A stretch of 64,000 nt of DNA from Govania unica (GTDB lineage Bacteria; Pseudomonadota; Alphaproteobacteria; Sphingomonadales; Govanellaceae). A program made the translations under genes and the position numbers. Position 1 is the stretch's first letter. Each line of letters opens with the position of its first letter. The notes under the pieces were generated by a model. It ran no database searches and had not been told where the DNA came from. It saw nothing but the letters and a program-made list of their open reading frames with translations. This document shows positions 17,880 to 24,523 of the stretch, in pieces. The stretch spans positions 186,001 through 250,000 of the forward strand of contig NZ_JANWOI010000001.1 of NCBI RefSeq assembly GCF_027920805.1, given 5' to 3'.

Positions 17880-18884
17880 ATGGTTGACGGCATCTCCATC
17901 TATCCGGCTTCCCTTAACGTAACCCTTGAGATTCCTTGGGGCTTGGCCGAGGCGCTTGTGAGCGCCGGGCCGGAGCTTCTTCAGGTCATGGCCAAGGAGC
18001 TGGCTAAAGCCAAGGCTAAGGCGGAGCAAACGCACCCGGTTAGCAAGCTTCGGGACCGTCGTCGCCCTAAAGGGCATGGACAATGGACTGCGTTGGCGGC
18101 TCAGGCAGACCGGCGGGTCCGGGTTCTCCGGAAGGCAGAAGGATTGCGGGATGGAGCCGCAATCAGCTTGGTGGCCCGGGAGCTTCAACTTGCGCCGTCG
18201 GCTCTGACCGCGCTCCTGCATGTTCATCGGCGGGAACGAAAGGAATGGTTGCAGGCTCGGCGAACGGTCGAAATCATTCGGCTTTATTTTCAAGGGTATA
18301 GCAACAATCAAATCGGGCAAAAGCTCCGTCCGTCGGTTTCGGCCGGCACAGTCCAGAAGGTCGTTTCGGACAGTAAGGACATTATTGCCTTTGTCCGTGG
18401 CCGGGTGCGTCGGATTACGGCGCAGCCTGTCCAAGGCGAATCGCAGGCCGCGAAAGGCGGCTTGCTGAAAAAGCCATCACCTGAAGCGGTTGCCCAGGCA
18501 AAAGCTGATGAGCGTGCCGAGCGGATTGCCTTGCATACGCGTTGGGGCGTTCAGATCTATCGACAGTTCCGGCGCAGCAGCCCCAAGGGCCCGGAGGAGC
18601 GCCGGGAACTGCTTAAAAGCTTGGGCAAGCAGTATGAAGTTGACCTTGTTTATATTAATTGGCTTCTTGGGCGCCGTCTCAAGAAGGTTAAGGTCTATAT
18701 TGAGCAGCGTCGGCTCGCTGCCGTCTATCGCCTTCATCGCAGGGGCCTAACCAATAAGAAGATTGCTATTGCCGTCGGTCTTCATGACCGCACGGTTGCA
18801 CGCTATGTGCGACAGGCGCGGAAGGACGGAAAGCTACAAAAAACGCCACCTGTAATGAAGGTGCAGGAGGCGAGATATGCTTGA
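17880..18884 (+). CDS. basic protein with four helix-turn-helix-like segments, function unknown
   Basis: I do not recognise this 334-residue protein as a named family. It is rich in Arg and Lys. Four segments look like helix-turn-helix units: residues 92-117 (AISLVARELQLAPSALTALL), 128-163 (IRLYFQGYSNNQIGQKLRP), 242-268 and 278-312 (LHRRGLTNKKIAIAVGLHD). The repeated pattern hints at duplication of a homeodomain-like or sigma-region-4-like unit. The ATG at 17880 follows a GGGGGTG stretch. It is the first gene inside the left end of the element, reading toward the replication gene, and could be a master regulator or an origin-binding protein. Nothing in it looks catalytic. Confidence 0.7.
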   Translation: MVDGISIYPASLNVTLEIPWGLAEALVSAGPELLQVMAKELAKAKAKAEQTHPVSKLRDRRRPKGHGQWTALAAQADRRVRVLRKAEGLRDGAAISLVARELQLAPSALTALLHVHRRERKEWLQARRTVEIIRLYFQGYSNNQIGQKLRPSVSAGTVQKVVSDSKDIIAFVRGRVRRITAQPVQGESQAAKGGLLKKPSPEAVAQAKADERAERIALHTRWGVQIYRQFRRSSPKGPEERRELLKSLGKQYEVDLVYINWLLGRRLKKVKVYIEQRRLAAVYRLHRRGLTNKKIAIAVGLHDRTVARYVRQARKDGKLQKTPPVMKVQEARYA

Positions 18885-18939
18885 TCTCAGCCTTTCCGCC
18901 AGTTCGGCTCTTGCCGGACGAGCCGCATCAGACATCGCG

Positions 18940-18996
18940 GTCAAGGTCCTTCCCGGTCCGGCGCGCAGCGCCGGAGTGGTGCGGAAGGGCCTTGAC
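18940..18996. repeat. nested inverted repeat, possible replication origin or bidirectional terminator
   Basis: Outer arms 18940-18953 (GTCAAGGTCCTTCC) and 18983-18996 (GGAAGGGCCTTGAC) pair over 14 positions with one G-T wobble. They enclose a perfect 7-bp inner stem, 18958-18964 with 18968-18974 (CCGGCGC/GCGCCGG), with a three-base loop. There is no T-run directly after it. It lies in the roughly 200-bp gap between the convergent HTH gene and the 140-residue gene. A second small stem follows at 19029-19043 (CCGGTC/GACCGG). Confidence 0.65.
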
Positions 18997-19083
18997 GGCG
19001 TGGCGACAATCACGCTCTCGATGCGCCTCCGGTCCCCGACCGGGGGCGTGCCCAGTGGCGAGCGTTCTTTTCTATATTGTGGG

Positions 19084-19506
19084 TCAGTGTTTGGGGCGGC
19101 AAGTCGCGAGCTGAACTGGCACTTTAAAGCAAACGCGACTGATGGAACTGTTCGTGGAGGTCTCTCTTGTGTCGACCCCGGCGCGAAACATTTCCACCAC
19201 ACGCAAGCCTACGCCGCCCGATGCCTCATCTTGGCTAGATGCTGTTACAGCGACATTAAACTCAACCGGCATGACGACGTGACGTGCTCGTTCGAGAATG
19301 CCAGCACTTCCCTCTCTGGTGTTTCCATTGGCATCTGTGTGCAAGACCGAGGTGGTCAAAAACCCAAGAGAAGCTACGTCTTTCTGATGAATTTCCGGGA
19401 ATGGGGTTACATTTCTGCCACGCTCGTTTTCCGCAGCTTCAAATTCAATGAGTGCTTCAATCACTTCAGAGAGCGTCGTTTTTACGAATTCTTTAAGCGT
19501 CAGCAT
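19084..19506 (-). CDS. small conserved protein, possibly related to trypco2 domains
   Basis: The 140-residue protein opens with LKEFVKTTLSEVIEALIEFE, an amphipathic helix. It ends with a strand-rich part, VEFNVAVTASSQDEASGGVG followed by SNSSISRVCFKVPVQL reading approximately TSTNSSISRVCFKVP. This layout (helix, then a strand pair with V-E-F-x-V-A-V-T and S-R-x-x-F-x-V-P) is that of a widespread family of small bacterial proteins. It resembles the trypsin-co-occurring domain trypco2 described in conflict systems. The gene is antisense to its neighbours in the element. A plus-strand frame covers the same bases but lacks family features. I infer cargo or a signalling adaptor; no function is shown. 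Confidence 0.7.
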   Translation of the reverse strand: MLTLKEFVKTTLSEVIEALIEFEAAENERGRNVTPFPEIHQKDVASLGFLTTSVLHTDANGNTREGSAGILERARHVVMPVEFNVAVTASSQDEASGGVGLRVVEMFRAGVDTRETSTNSSISRVCFKVPVQLATCRPKH

Positions 19507-19546
19507 TTAGCTGTTTCCCCTAAAACTTCTATTCTGGGGGCAGTCT

Positions 19547-20755
19547 ATGACAGCCTCCCTTGATAAACACGCAAATAACGTTTCCCCCTGCCAGACCAGT
19601 GGACAAGAACATCCGAAAGCGCGCCGCCATCGGCTGCGCCGGTTGGCCGGGCGCATGGTGCCAGGGGAGCGTGTGGCGAGCTGCGGCAAGAAGCCGTTTT
19701 TGCAGACGGTGACGTTGCATCAGGCAAGCGGCCAACATCATTTCAGCGGGGTGGAAACCTGCGGATCGGTCTGGATGTGCCCTGTCTGCGCGGCCAAGAT
19801 CACCGAGGGCAGGCGCGAGGATATCCAGAGCGTTCTGGACGCTCACCATGCTGCGGGTGGCGTCGTTTATATGATGACGCTGACCATCCCGCACCATGCC
19901 ATGCAGACCTGTGCCGAGCTGCGGAAGGTCGTGGCCGATGGCTGGCGGTCAATCAAGGCGGGTGCCCCTTGGTACAAGGCCCGGGAACGTTATGGCTATA
20001 TGGGGGATGTCCGGGCGCTTGAAGTGACCCATGGCGGCAATGGCTGGCACCCGCATTTGCATATTCTTGTCTTCTTCCGTCCCGGGGCGACGACAGTTCA
20101 AATGGAAGCCTTGGCCGCGTGGTTCTTTGACCGCTGGAAGCGAGGCATTGACCGCAAGGGCTATGGTCACTGCTCCATCGACGCCTTCACCTTCGAGCGC
20201 GTCAGGGAAGGTTCTGGCGCTGCCGATTATGTCAATAAATGGGGCGCGGCGGCCGAACTTGCAAAGAGCAATACCAAGCTGGGCCGGAATGGCGGCCGGT
20301 CACCATGGCAGATTCTGGCTGATTGCAGTCGCTCTGAGAATCGGCGCGAGAGGGCGCTTTTCCGCGAATATGCGACGGCCTTCAAAGGGGCAAGGCAACT
20401 CACCTGGGCCGGGGATATTCGGGCCGCTTATCTCGCTGAGGAAGAGACAAGCGACGAGGCATTGGCGGCCGAAGAGGCTAAGCCGGAAACCCATATGGCA
20501 ACGGTTGATAGCGCGCTTTGGCGGGAAATCTACCGCCATGGAATGACTGCCCATGTCCTGATCGCCGCGGATGCGGAGGGCGTTCCGGGGGTTCTCGGGC
20601 TCTTGGAGCAAAAGGGCATCCCTGTTGTTCTCAGCGAGATCCCGGCGTTGGAGCGCGGTCGTTTTGTGCCCTTCCTGATGCTTCCGGGAGCAAATGGTGA
20701 TCCCCCGGGAAAGTGCCCCGGGAGTAGCAATCGGGGAGGCTTCCATGAACCTTGA
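19547..20755 (+). CDS. rep: HUH-type rolling-circle replication initiator (Rep)
   Basis: The 402-residue protein has the three motifs of single-tyrosine HUH endonucleases. Motif 1 is YMMTLTIPH (108-116). The metal-binding motif 2 is HPHLHILVF, with His168, His170 and His172. Motif 3 is DYVNKW, with Tyr227 as candidate nicking residue and Lys230. A Cys-rich segment before motif 1 (Cys72, Cys78, Cys81) looks like a zinc knuckle, as in Rep_1-type plasmid initiators. The C-terminal 170 residues have no recognised helicase domain. The ATG at 19547 follows a GGGGGC stretch. It would nick one strand at a double-strand origin once the element is excised. No separate relaxase is present. Confidence 0.87.
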   Translation: MTASLDKHANNVSPCQTSGQEHPKARRHRLRRLAGRMVPGERVASCGKKPFLQTVTLHQASGQHHFSGVETCGSVWMCPVCAAKITEGRREDIQSVLDAHHAAGGVVYMMTLTIPHHAMQTCAELRKVVADGWRSIKAGAPWYKARERYGYMGDVRALEVTHGGNGWHPHLHILVFFRPGATTVQMEALAAWFFDRWKRGIDRKGYGHCSIDAFTFERVREGSGAADYVNKWGAAAELAKSNTKLGRNGGRSPWQILADCSRSENRRERALFREYATAFKGARQLTWAGDIRAAYLAEEETSDEALAAEEAKPETHMATVDSALWREIYRHGMTAHVLIAADAEGVPGVLGLLEQKGIPVVLSEIPALERGRFVPFLMLPGANGDPPGKCPGSSNRGGFHEP

Positions 20756-20974
20756 GCCAATCTCGTTCCGCATCTTGAAGCGGGAAGCCCCGAATTTTGC
20801 GCGGTTACTGAAAAAGCTCTCCCGGGCCTCGGGAATTCCCGTGGAGGACATGGATATTTACCGGGATGGTGACGATTACGTCGTCATTCGTCCCGATCAG
20901 AAACTTTCCCCGGGAGGTCCCGGGAAAGCTCCCCGTTTTAATTATTTCAACGACTTGGTCGGTTCCCCGGGGAA
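20704..20974. repeat. cluster of CCCGGG palindromes
   Basis: Six CCCGGG sites lie at 20704, 20717, 20821, 20909, 20919 and 20966. A perfect 12-bp palindrome is CGGGAATTCCCG (20830-20841) and another is TTCCCCGGGGAA (20963-20974). Two of the sites form a longer inverted repeat at 20904-20928 with arms CTTTCCCCGGGA and TCCCGGGAAAG, the first holding one extra base. The cluster spans the end of rep, the 86-residue gene and the approach to the XRE gene. Confidence 0.75.
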
Positions 20975-21005
20975 ATCGGCATACTTATATGGAGACGAAC
21001 AATGA
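20745..21005 (+). CDS. 86-residue hypothetical protein between rep and xre
   Basis: The ATG at 20745 is preceded by GGGGAGG and overlaps the last 11 bases of rep. A longer reading from 20694 has no ribosome-binding site. The protein opens MNLEPISFRILKREAPNFAR, continues with a helical LLKKLSRASGIPVEDMDIYRDGDDYVVI, and ends in a charged tail. Its stop overlaps the start of the XRE gene (ATGA). The coupling of rep, this gene and xre points to one operon controlling replication. Its codons contain most of the CCCGGG palindromes, so DNA-level constraint may shape it. I do not recognise a family. Confidence 0.7.
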   Translation: MNLEPISFRILKREAPNFARLLKKLSRASGIPVEDMDIYRDGDDYVVIRPDQKLSPGGPGKAPRFNYFNDLVGSPGKSAYLYGDEQ

Positions 21006-21844
21006 CTGATAAAAATACGGCTACGGTGACCACGCTTGACACCATTGGCGGCCGCTTGCGCCATGCTCGGGAACAGGCCGGATTCTCCCGCCGAACTCTT
21101 GCCGATCGCTCAAAGGTGTCGGAGCGCACCATCGAGCATTATGAAAAGGGGACCGCAGAAGCTTCCGTTGAGAAACTGCGGGTATTGGGGGAAGCACTCA
21201 ACATCTCCCTTCCGTGGCTCGTTTCGGGGGATGAGTCCGAAGCTGCGCCTGTTGACGGCATGGAGCTGCCGGAAAATCCGGCAGATCTCATTGAGGACCA
21301 AGAAGAGGAAGACATTGGCGAAGCCGAACAGATCGAGCTTTTGCTGGAAGAAATTGACCGCATGCGGGCTGAGGGCTTCAGTAACTATCAGCGTCGTCTG
21401 GCGGCTGTCGTTGACGATATCCGGGACTTGTTCCGCTATCTCGAACCGGCAGAGTTGGTCTCCCTTGGGGAGCGTCGTGGGTTGGCGGTGGTTGAGGCTC
21501 ATTCTGCGAAGCAGATTGCCGCGCTCTTCGCTCGGAAAGTCGTTGCTGAAGACATCCTGGGGTTTGATGACAATGACGATCAACGGGTCATGGCCGAGGC
21601 CATTTGTAAGGAACTGGTTGAGCGGGTCTTGGACACCGCCCTTATTGGGAGTGACCTTTACGCCGTGAAACTCGACCAGCTTGCAGCCTTCGCCGATAAA
21701 AATGACATCTCTCCGGGCCGGTTTTTGTTCTTTGGATGGCGCGGGCAGGCTGAAATTGTGCCCTCTGTGCGCGAAAAATATCGGCAGGATGCGAAAAAAG
21801 GTGCAGTCAGTTTTGCCGCCTCAAAGCGGCGGGGTAACTCATGA
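21002..21844 (+). CDS. XRE-family transcriptional regulator
   Basis: The 280-residue protein has an N-terminal HTH_XRE domain at about residues 15-70 (GGRLRHAREQAGFSRRTLAD through EKLRVLGEALNISLPWLV). An acidic linker (about 85-125) and a mostly helical C-terminal half of unknown type follow. There is no S24 peptidase signature, so it is not a LexA/CI-type self-cleaving repressor. It is translationally coupled to the 86-residue gene. By position it is a likely repressor of the rep operon, with the nearby palindromes as candidate operators. That is inference. Confidence 0.85.
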   Translation: MTDKNTATVTTLDTIGGRLRHAREQAGFSRRTLADRSKVSERTIEHYEKGTAEASVEKLRVLGEALNISLPWLVSGDESEAAPVDGMELPENPADLIEDQEEEDIGEAEQIELLLEEIDRMRAEGFSNYQRRLAAVVDDIRDLFRYLEPAELVSLGERRGLAVVEAHSAKQIAALFARKVVAEDILGFDDNDDQRVMAEAICKELVERVLDTALIGSDLYAVKLDQLAAFADKNDISPGRFLFFGWRGQAEIVPSVREKYRQDAKKGAVSFAASKRRGNS

Positions 21845-21851
21845 TTTCAAT

Positions 21852-21899
21852 CGTAGGGGGCCAATACACCTTAAAAAGGTATAAAATTGGCTCCCTACG
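21852..21899. repeat. nested inverted repeat downstream of xre
   Basis: Arms 21852-21865 (CGTAGGGGGCCAAT) and 21886-21899 (ATTGGCTCCCTACG) pair over 14 bases with one wobble. Inside the 20-base loop is a second stem, ACCTT/AAGGT, around AAA. It lies 8 bp after the XRE stop. It could act as a terminator, though the T-run after it is poor, or as a recombination or replication structure. Confidence 0.6.
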
Positions 21900-21942
21900 A
21901 ATTCGTTGAATATTGTGAAATACCATTGACTTAAAGCTGGTC

Positions 21943-21962
21943 TCCGCACACTATTTTGCGGA
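21943..21962. promoter_or_regulatory. operator-like palindrome upstream of the second regulator gene
   Basis: TCCGCA (21943-21948) and TGCGGA (21957-21962) form a perfect inverted repeat with an 8-base spacer, 25 bp before the TTG start at 21988. A TTGACT hexamer lies just upstream at 21926-21931. This layout fits autoregulation by the XRE-like protein encoded next, but it is unproven. Confidence 0.45.
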
Positions 21963-21987
21963 CGAACATACTTATTTTGAGGAGCAA

Positions 21988-22776
21988 TTGCGGACTGAAC
22001 GCTTACATTTAGGAGAGGTGTTACTGACGGCGCGGCTTGGAAGAGGCCGGAGCCGAGCCTCTGTGGCGCGGTATACCGGAATTAGCGAGAACTCACTTCA
22101 GCGATATGAGAAGGCAGGACTTTCGCCGGAAGGCCAATATCCATCGGCGGCAAAGTTGGCGCTGCTCTGTTTTGAATTGAAGATTTCCCCGGCTCAAGCT
22201 CTCGCAGCGTCTTTACCTGATAAAGATTATCACTTCGGGTCACAAGCTTTGAGCATTGACGCACATAGAGCGCCTTCATTCGATTATCTTCGGCGTCAGT
22301 TTCTGGACACCTTAGAAGATAATAGTCGGCTTCGATCCATTCTTAAAATCCTGCTGGCTCCGCCGCCAATTAAAGGGAGCCCTGCATATAAGAGAGTGCT
22401 TTGGTTATTGGGGACATTGCGTTCAATGTTTCAGCGGCAAGAAAAATTTGAAGCAGACCTGACTAAAGCTGGAGCGCATGTCCCTACTGTGCGGATGTAT
22501 CAAAATCCTCATTCTATGCCGGAAGAAATCAACCTTGATTGGGTTTATGCTATCAACCCGGAAGAGTATGAGAACTCTGAATTCCCAAATATATCTGGCT
22601 CCGCGCTGCAATTCTCAGAAGAAGATGAGGCTTCAGAGGCAGCAATAGATGAAGAATGGAAGGAAAGATTCCCTGAAGAATGGATGGCTTCTCTTGATGC
22701 AAGGGCAGCTACAGAAAAGGAAGAAGGCTCGGGAGAGTTTGGCAGCCGCCCCGAGCCTTCTAAAGCGGAAAAATGA
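21988..22776 (+). CDS. XRE-like DNA-binding protein
   Basis: The 262-residue reading starts at TTG 21988, preceded by GAGGAG at close spacing; no ATG fits better. Residues about 8-62 form an HTH_XRE-like domain (LGEVLLTARLGRGRSRASVA through ELKISPAQALAASLPD). The remainder has no recognised domain and is acidic toward the C-terminus (EEDEASEAAIDEEWKERFPEE), a feature seen in some DNA-mimic or antirestriction-like tails, though that is only a resemblance. It has its own upstream region with an inverted repeat. It could be cargo or a second copy-control regulator. Confidence 0.75.
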   Translation: MRTERLHLGEVLLTARLGRGRSRASVARYTGISENSLQRYEKAGLSPEGQYPSAAKLALLCFELKISPAQALAASLPDKDYHFGSQALSIDAHRAPSFDYLRRQFLDTLEDNSRLRSILKILLAPPPIKGSPAYKRVLWLLGTLRSMFQRQEKFEADLTKAGAHVPTVRMYQNPHSMPEEINLDWVYAINPEEYENSEFPNISGSALQFSEEDEASEAAIDEEWKERFPEEWMASLDARAATEKEEGSGEFGSRPEPSKAEK

Positions 22777-22842
22777 AGAATTTCCCATTCGCACATAAGT
22801 CTCGATTTTGGCCGATGGCACCCTTCAGAAGGGGCAGCGACG

Positions 22843-23178
22843 ATGAGCGCCTATATGCAAGACAACCATAACGCGCCCGCTTCAGGCGGGCAACGTGGAA
22901 TCCCGGCGAACGTAAATGACTGTTCAGCCGCTGACATTATTTCTCTTGCTGACAAACTGGTCTGGAACGCTGAAGAGGTCGCAAAAATGTGCGGCCTTTC
23001 TCAGTCAGCGTTTCATCACTGGGTGCGGAACGGCATTTTGCCGCGCCCGATAAATGGCACCCGCCGTTACTCGGCGGAAGTTATCCGTCAGGCCTTGCGA
23101 AAGGCGCATGGCGCTGTTTCTGAGAAAGAAGCGTCGGGCGATTTGGACGGTTGGAGGGCTGGACGTGGTCACCGTTAA
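22843..23178 (+). CDS. AlpA/MerR-like excisionase
   Basis: The 111-residue protein carries a winged-helix DNA-binding domain of the AlpA/HTH_17 type at about residues 40-85 (WNAEEVAKMCGLSQSAFHHW, then RYSAEVIRQAL). Such proteins next to an integrase serve as recombination directionality factors or as regulators of the integrase. The ATG at 22843 follows GAAGGGG. Its stop lies 14 bp inside the integrase gene, so the two are probably coupled. Confidence 0.82.
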   Translation: MSAYMQDNHNAPASGGQRGIPANVNDCSAADIISLADKLVWNAEEVAKMCGLSQSAFHHWVRNGILPRPINGTRRYSAEVIRQALRKAHGAVSEKEASGDLDGWRAGRGHR

Positions 23179-24271
23179 GCTCAAGGGCATCAATAAAGTT
23201 CGCAAGCGGCTGGTAAGCGGCGAAATCTGCATTCTTTATTATCACCGCGCGACGGGCAAACGGCTGCCAGGTGAGCCGGGCTCGTCTGAATTCATTGCGG
23301 CTTATTATGCTGCGCAAGAAGCTGCACGGCATAAAGACCGCCATGAAGGGACGCTTAAGGCGCTCATTCAAGGTTATATGGAAAGCGCAGATTTTCTTGA
23401 TTTACGTGACCGTACGCGGGCGGATTATCTCAGTCAAATTGGCAAGATTGAAATCGAGTTTGGTGACGCTCCTATTGGGGCTCTCAATGATTCTCGGATA
23501 CGGTCTGATTTTCTTGAGTGGCGTGATAGGTTGGCAAAACGCTCCAAGCGTCAGGCGGATTATGCCTTGACCGTCCTAGCTCGCATTCTTTCGTGGTCAG
23601 CAGATCGCGGATTGCTTCATTTCAATTATGCATATCGGCCCAAGCGCAAGTATCACGGCGACCGTGCGAGCAAGGTATGGCTTCCTGAAAACATAGCGGC
23701 CTTTCTTTCCAAGGCAACGCCTGAGATGGCGCTTGCGCTGACACTGGCAAAGGATACGGGGCAGCGTCAGGGCGACCTCTTGCGGCTTGCGTGGTCGGCC
23801 TATGACGGCCGGTATATTTGCCTCACTCAGTCAAAGACGAATGTGCCGGTTGAGATTCCGGTAACACGTGAGCTGAAGAGGGCGCTCAAAGCCGCGCAAG
23901 ACGCGCGCCGCCAAAATCAGATTGAAGCGACAACCATTCTGACGCGTGCGGACGGGCAGCCATGGAAGGCTGACCATTTCCGGCACGAATGGCGAAGGGT
24001 GACAAAGGAGGCCGGGCTTGACGGACTGACCTTTAACGACCTGCGCGGTACGGCCGTCACAGCGCTGGCGGACGCCAATTGTACCGTTCCGCAGATTGCG
24101 GCCATCACTGGCCACTCTCCGAAATCGGCGGCTTCCATTCTCGAACGCTATTTGGCGCGTACACGTTCCCAAGCCGACGCTGCAATTGTCAATTTGGAGA
24201 ACGCCCGTCGAACAAAAACTGCAAACCGCTCTGCAAACCAAGGCGGTTCGGGCAAGAAGGATAATTCTTAA
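23165..24271 (+). CDS. int: tyrosine recombinase (integrase)
   Basis: The 368-residue start at GTG 23165 has GGAGGG six bases upstream and is preferred to longer readings that overlap the excisionase gene more. A SAM-like core-binding domain lies around residues 55-150, and the catalytic domain follows. Catalytic residues by this numbering are Arg201 (TGQRQGDLLRL), Lys224, Arg294 (FNDLRGTAV), His317 (ITGHSPKS) and Tyr329 (ERYLAR). The usual box II histidine is Asn291, a variant I have seen in related alphaproteobacterial integrases. It ends 25 bp from the tRNA-Phe that contains the attachment site, so it most likely drives integration there. Confidence 0.94.
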   Translation: MVTVKLKGINKVRKRLVSGEICILYYHRATGKRLPGEPGSSEFIAAYYAAQEAARHKDRHEGTLKALIQGYMESADFLDLRDRTRADYLSQIGKIEIEFGDAPIGALNDSRIRSDFLEWRDRLAKRSKRQADYALTVLARILSWSADRGLLHFNYAYRPKRKYHGDRASKVWLPENIAAFLSKATPEMALALTLAKDTGQRQGDLLRLAWSAYDGRYICLTQSKTNVPVEIPVTRELKRALKAAQDARRQNQIEATTILTRADGQPWKADHFRHEWRRVTKEAGLDGLTFNDLRGTAVTALADANCTVPQIAAITGHSPKSAASILERYLARTRSQADAAIVNLENARRTKTANRSANQGGSGKKDNS

Positions 24272-24296
24272 GATGTTGTTTTCTTTGGGGAAAAAG

Positions 24297-24341
24297 TGGT
24301 GCCCGGGGCCGGAATCGAACCAGCGACACACGGATTTTCAA
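24297..24341. repeat. right attachment repeat within tRNA-Phe
   Basis: These bases are identical to 17705-17749. They form the 3' part of the intact tRNA gene, which the integrated element has rebuilt. Confidence 0.95.
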
Positions 24342-24372
24342 TCCGTTGCTCTACCAACTGAGCTACCCGGGC
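24297..24372 (-). tRNA. tRNA-Phe (GAA)
   Basis: Read on the minus strand the 76 bases fold as a cloverleaf. The acceptor stem is GCCCGGG/CCCGGGC, followed by the D-arm TAGCTCAGTTGGTAGAGCA. The anticodon stem ACGGA/TCCGT encloses the loop TTGAAAA with anticodon GAA, and the T-arm contains GGTTCGATTCC. CCA is encoded. It serves as the integration target of the element to its left. Confidence 0.97.
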
Positions 24373-24523
24373 ATTTCTTGGCCGGAATGAAGTTCCAGCG
24401 CGGAAGCAGTTGCCTTATAGAAGATCTCCCCCGACCTGTCCAGAGGTCGCGTAGGGAATTTTAACATCTATTGTTCGGTCGCCATTTCAAGGCATAGTTC
24501 ACTCTGAAACATAAGGAGGGTTC

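Larger units (their letters stand above)
17705..24341. mobile_element. 6.6-kb integrative element in tRNA-Phe
   Basis: A perfect 45-bp direct repeat bounds the element, at 17705-17749 and 24297-24341. The right copy is the 3' part of an intact tRNA-Phe gene, from the anticodon loop to the encoded CCA. The left copy is a detached duplicate. The tyrosine recombinase gene ends 25 bp from the tRNA, the usual arrangement. Inside are an Xis/AlpA-like protein, an HUH replication initiator, two XRE-type regulators, a protein with four HTH-like segments, an 86-residue small protein and a 140-residue conserved protein. There are no capsid, tail, portal, terminase or type IV secretion genes. It is best described as a small integrative plasmid-like or satellite element that may replicate by a rolling-circle route after excision. 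Confidence 0.88.

Noticed and set aside
18877-19563. Plus-strand 228-codon frame with a good ribosome-binding site (AGGAGG) at 18877
   Set aside because: It runs through the antisense 140-residue gene, which has a recognisable family pattern, and overlaps the start of rep. It also reads through the nested inverted repeat. A short real peptide at its beginning cannot be excluded.
20694-20744. Upstream extension of the 86-residue gene to ATG 20694
   Set aside because: No ribosome-binding site, while GGGGAGG precedes the ATG at 20745.
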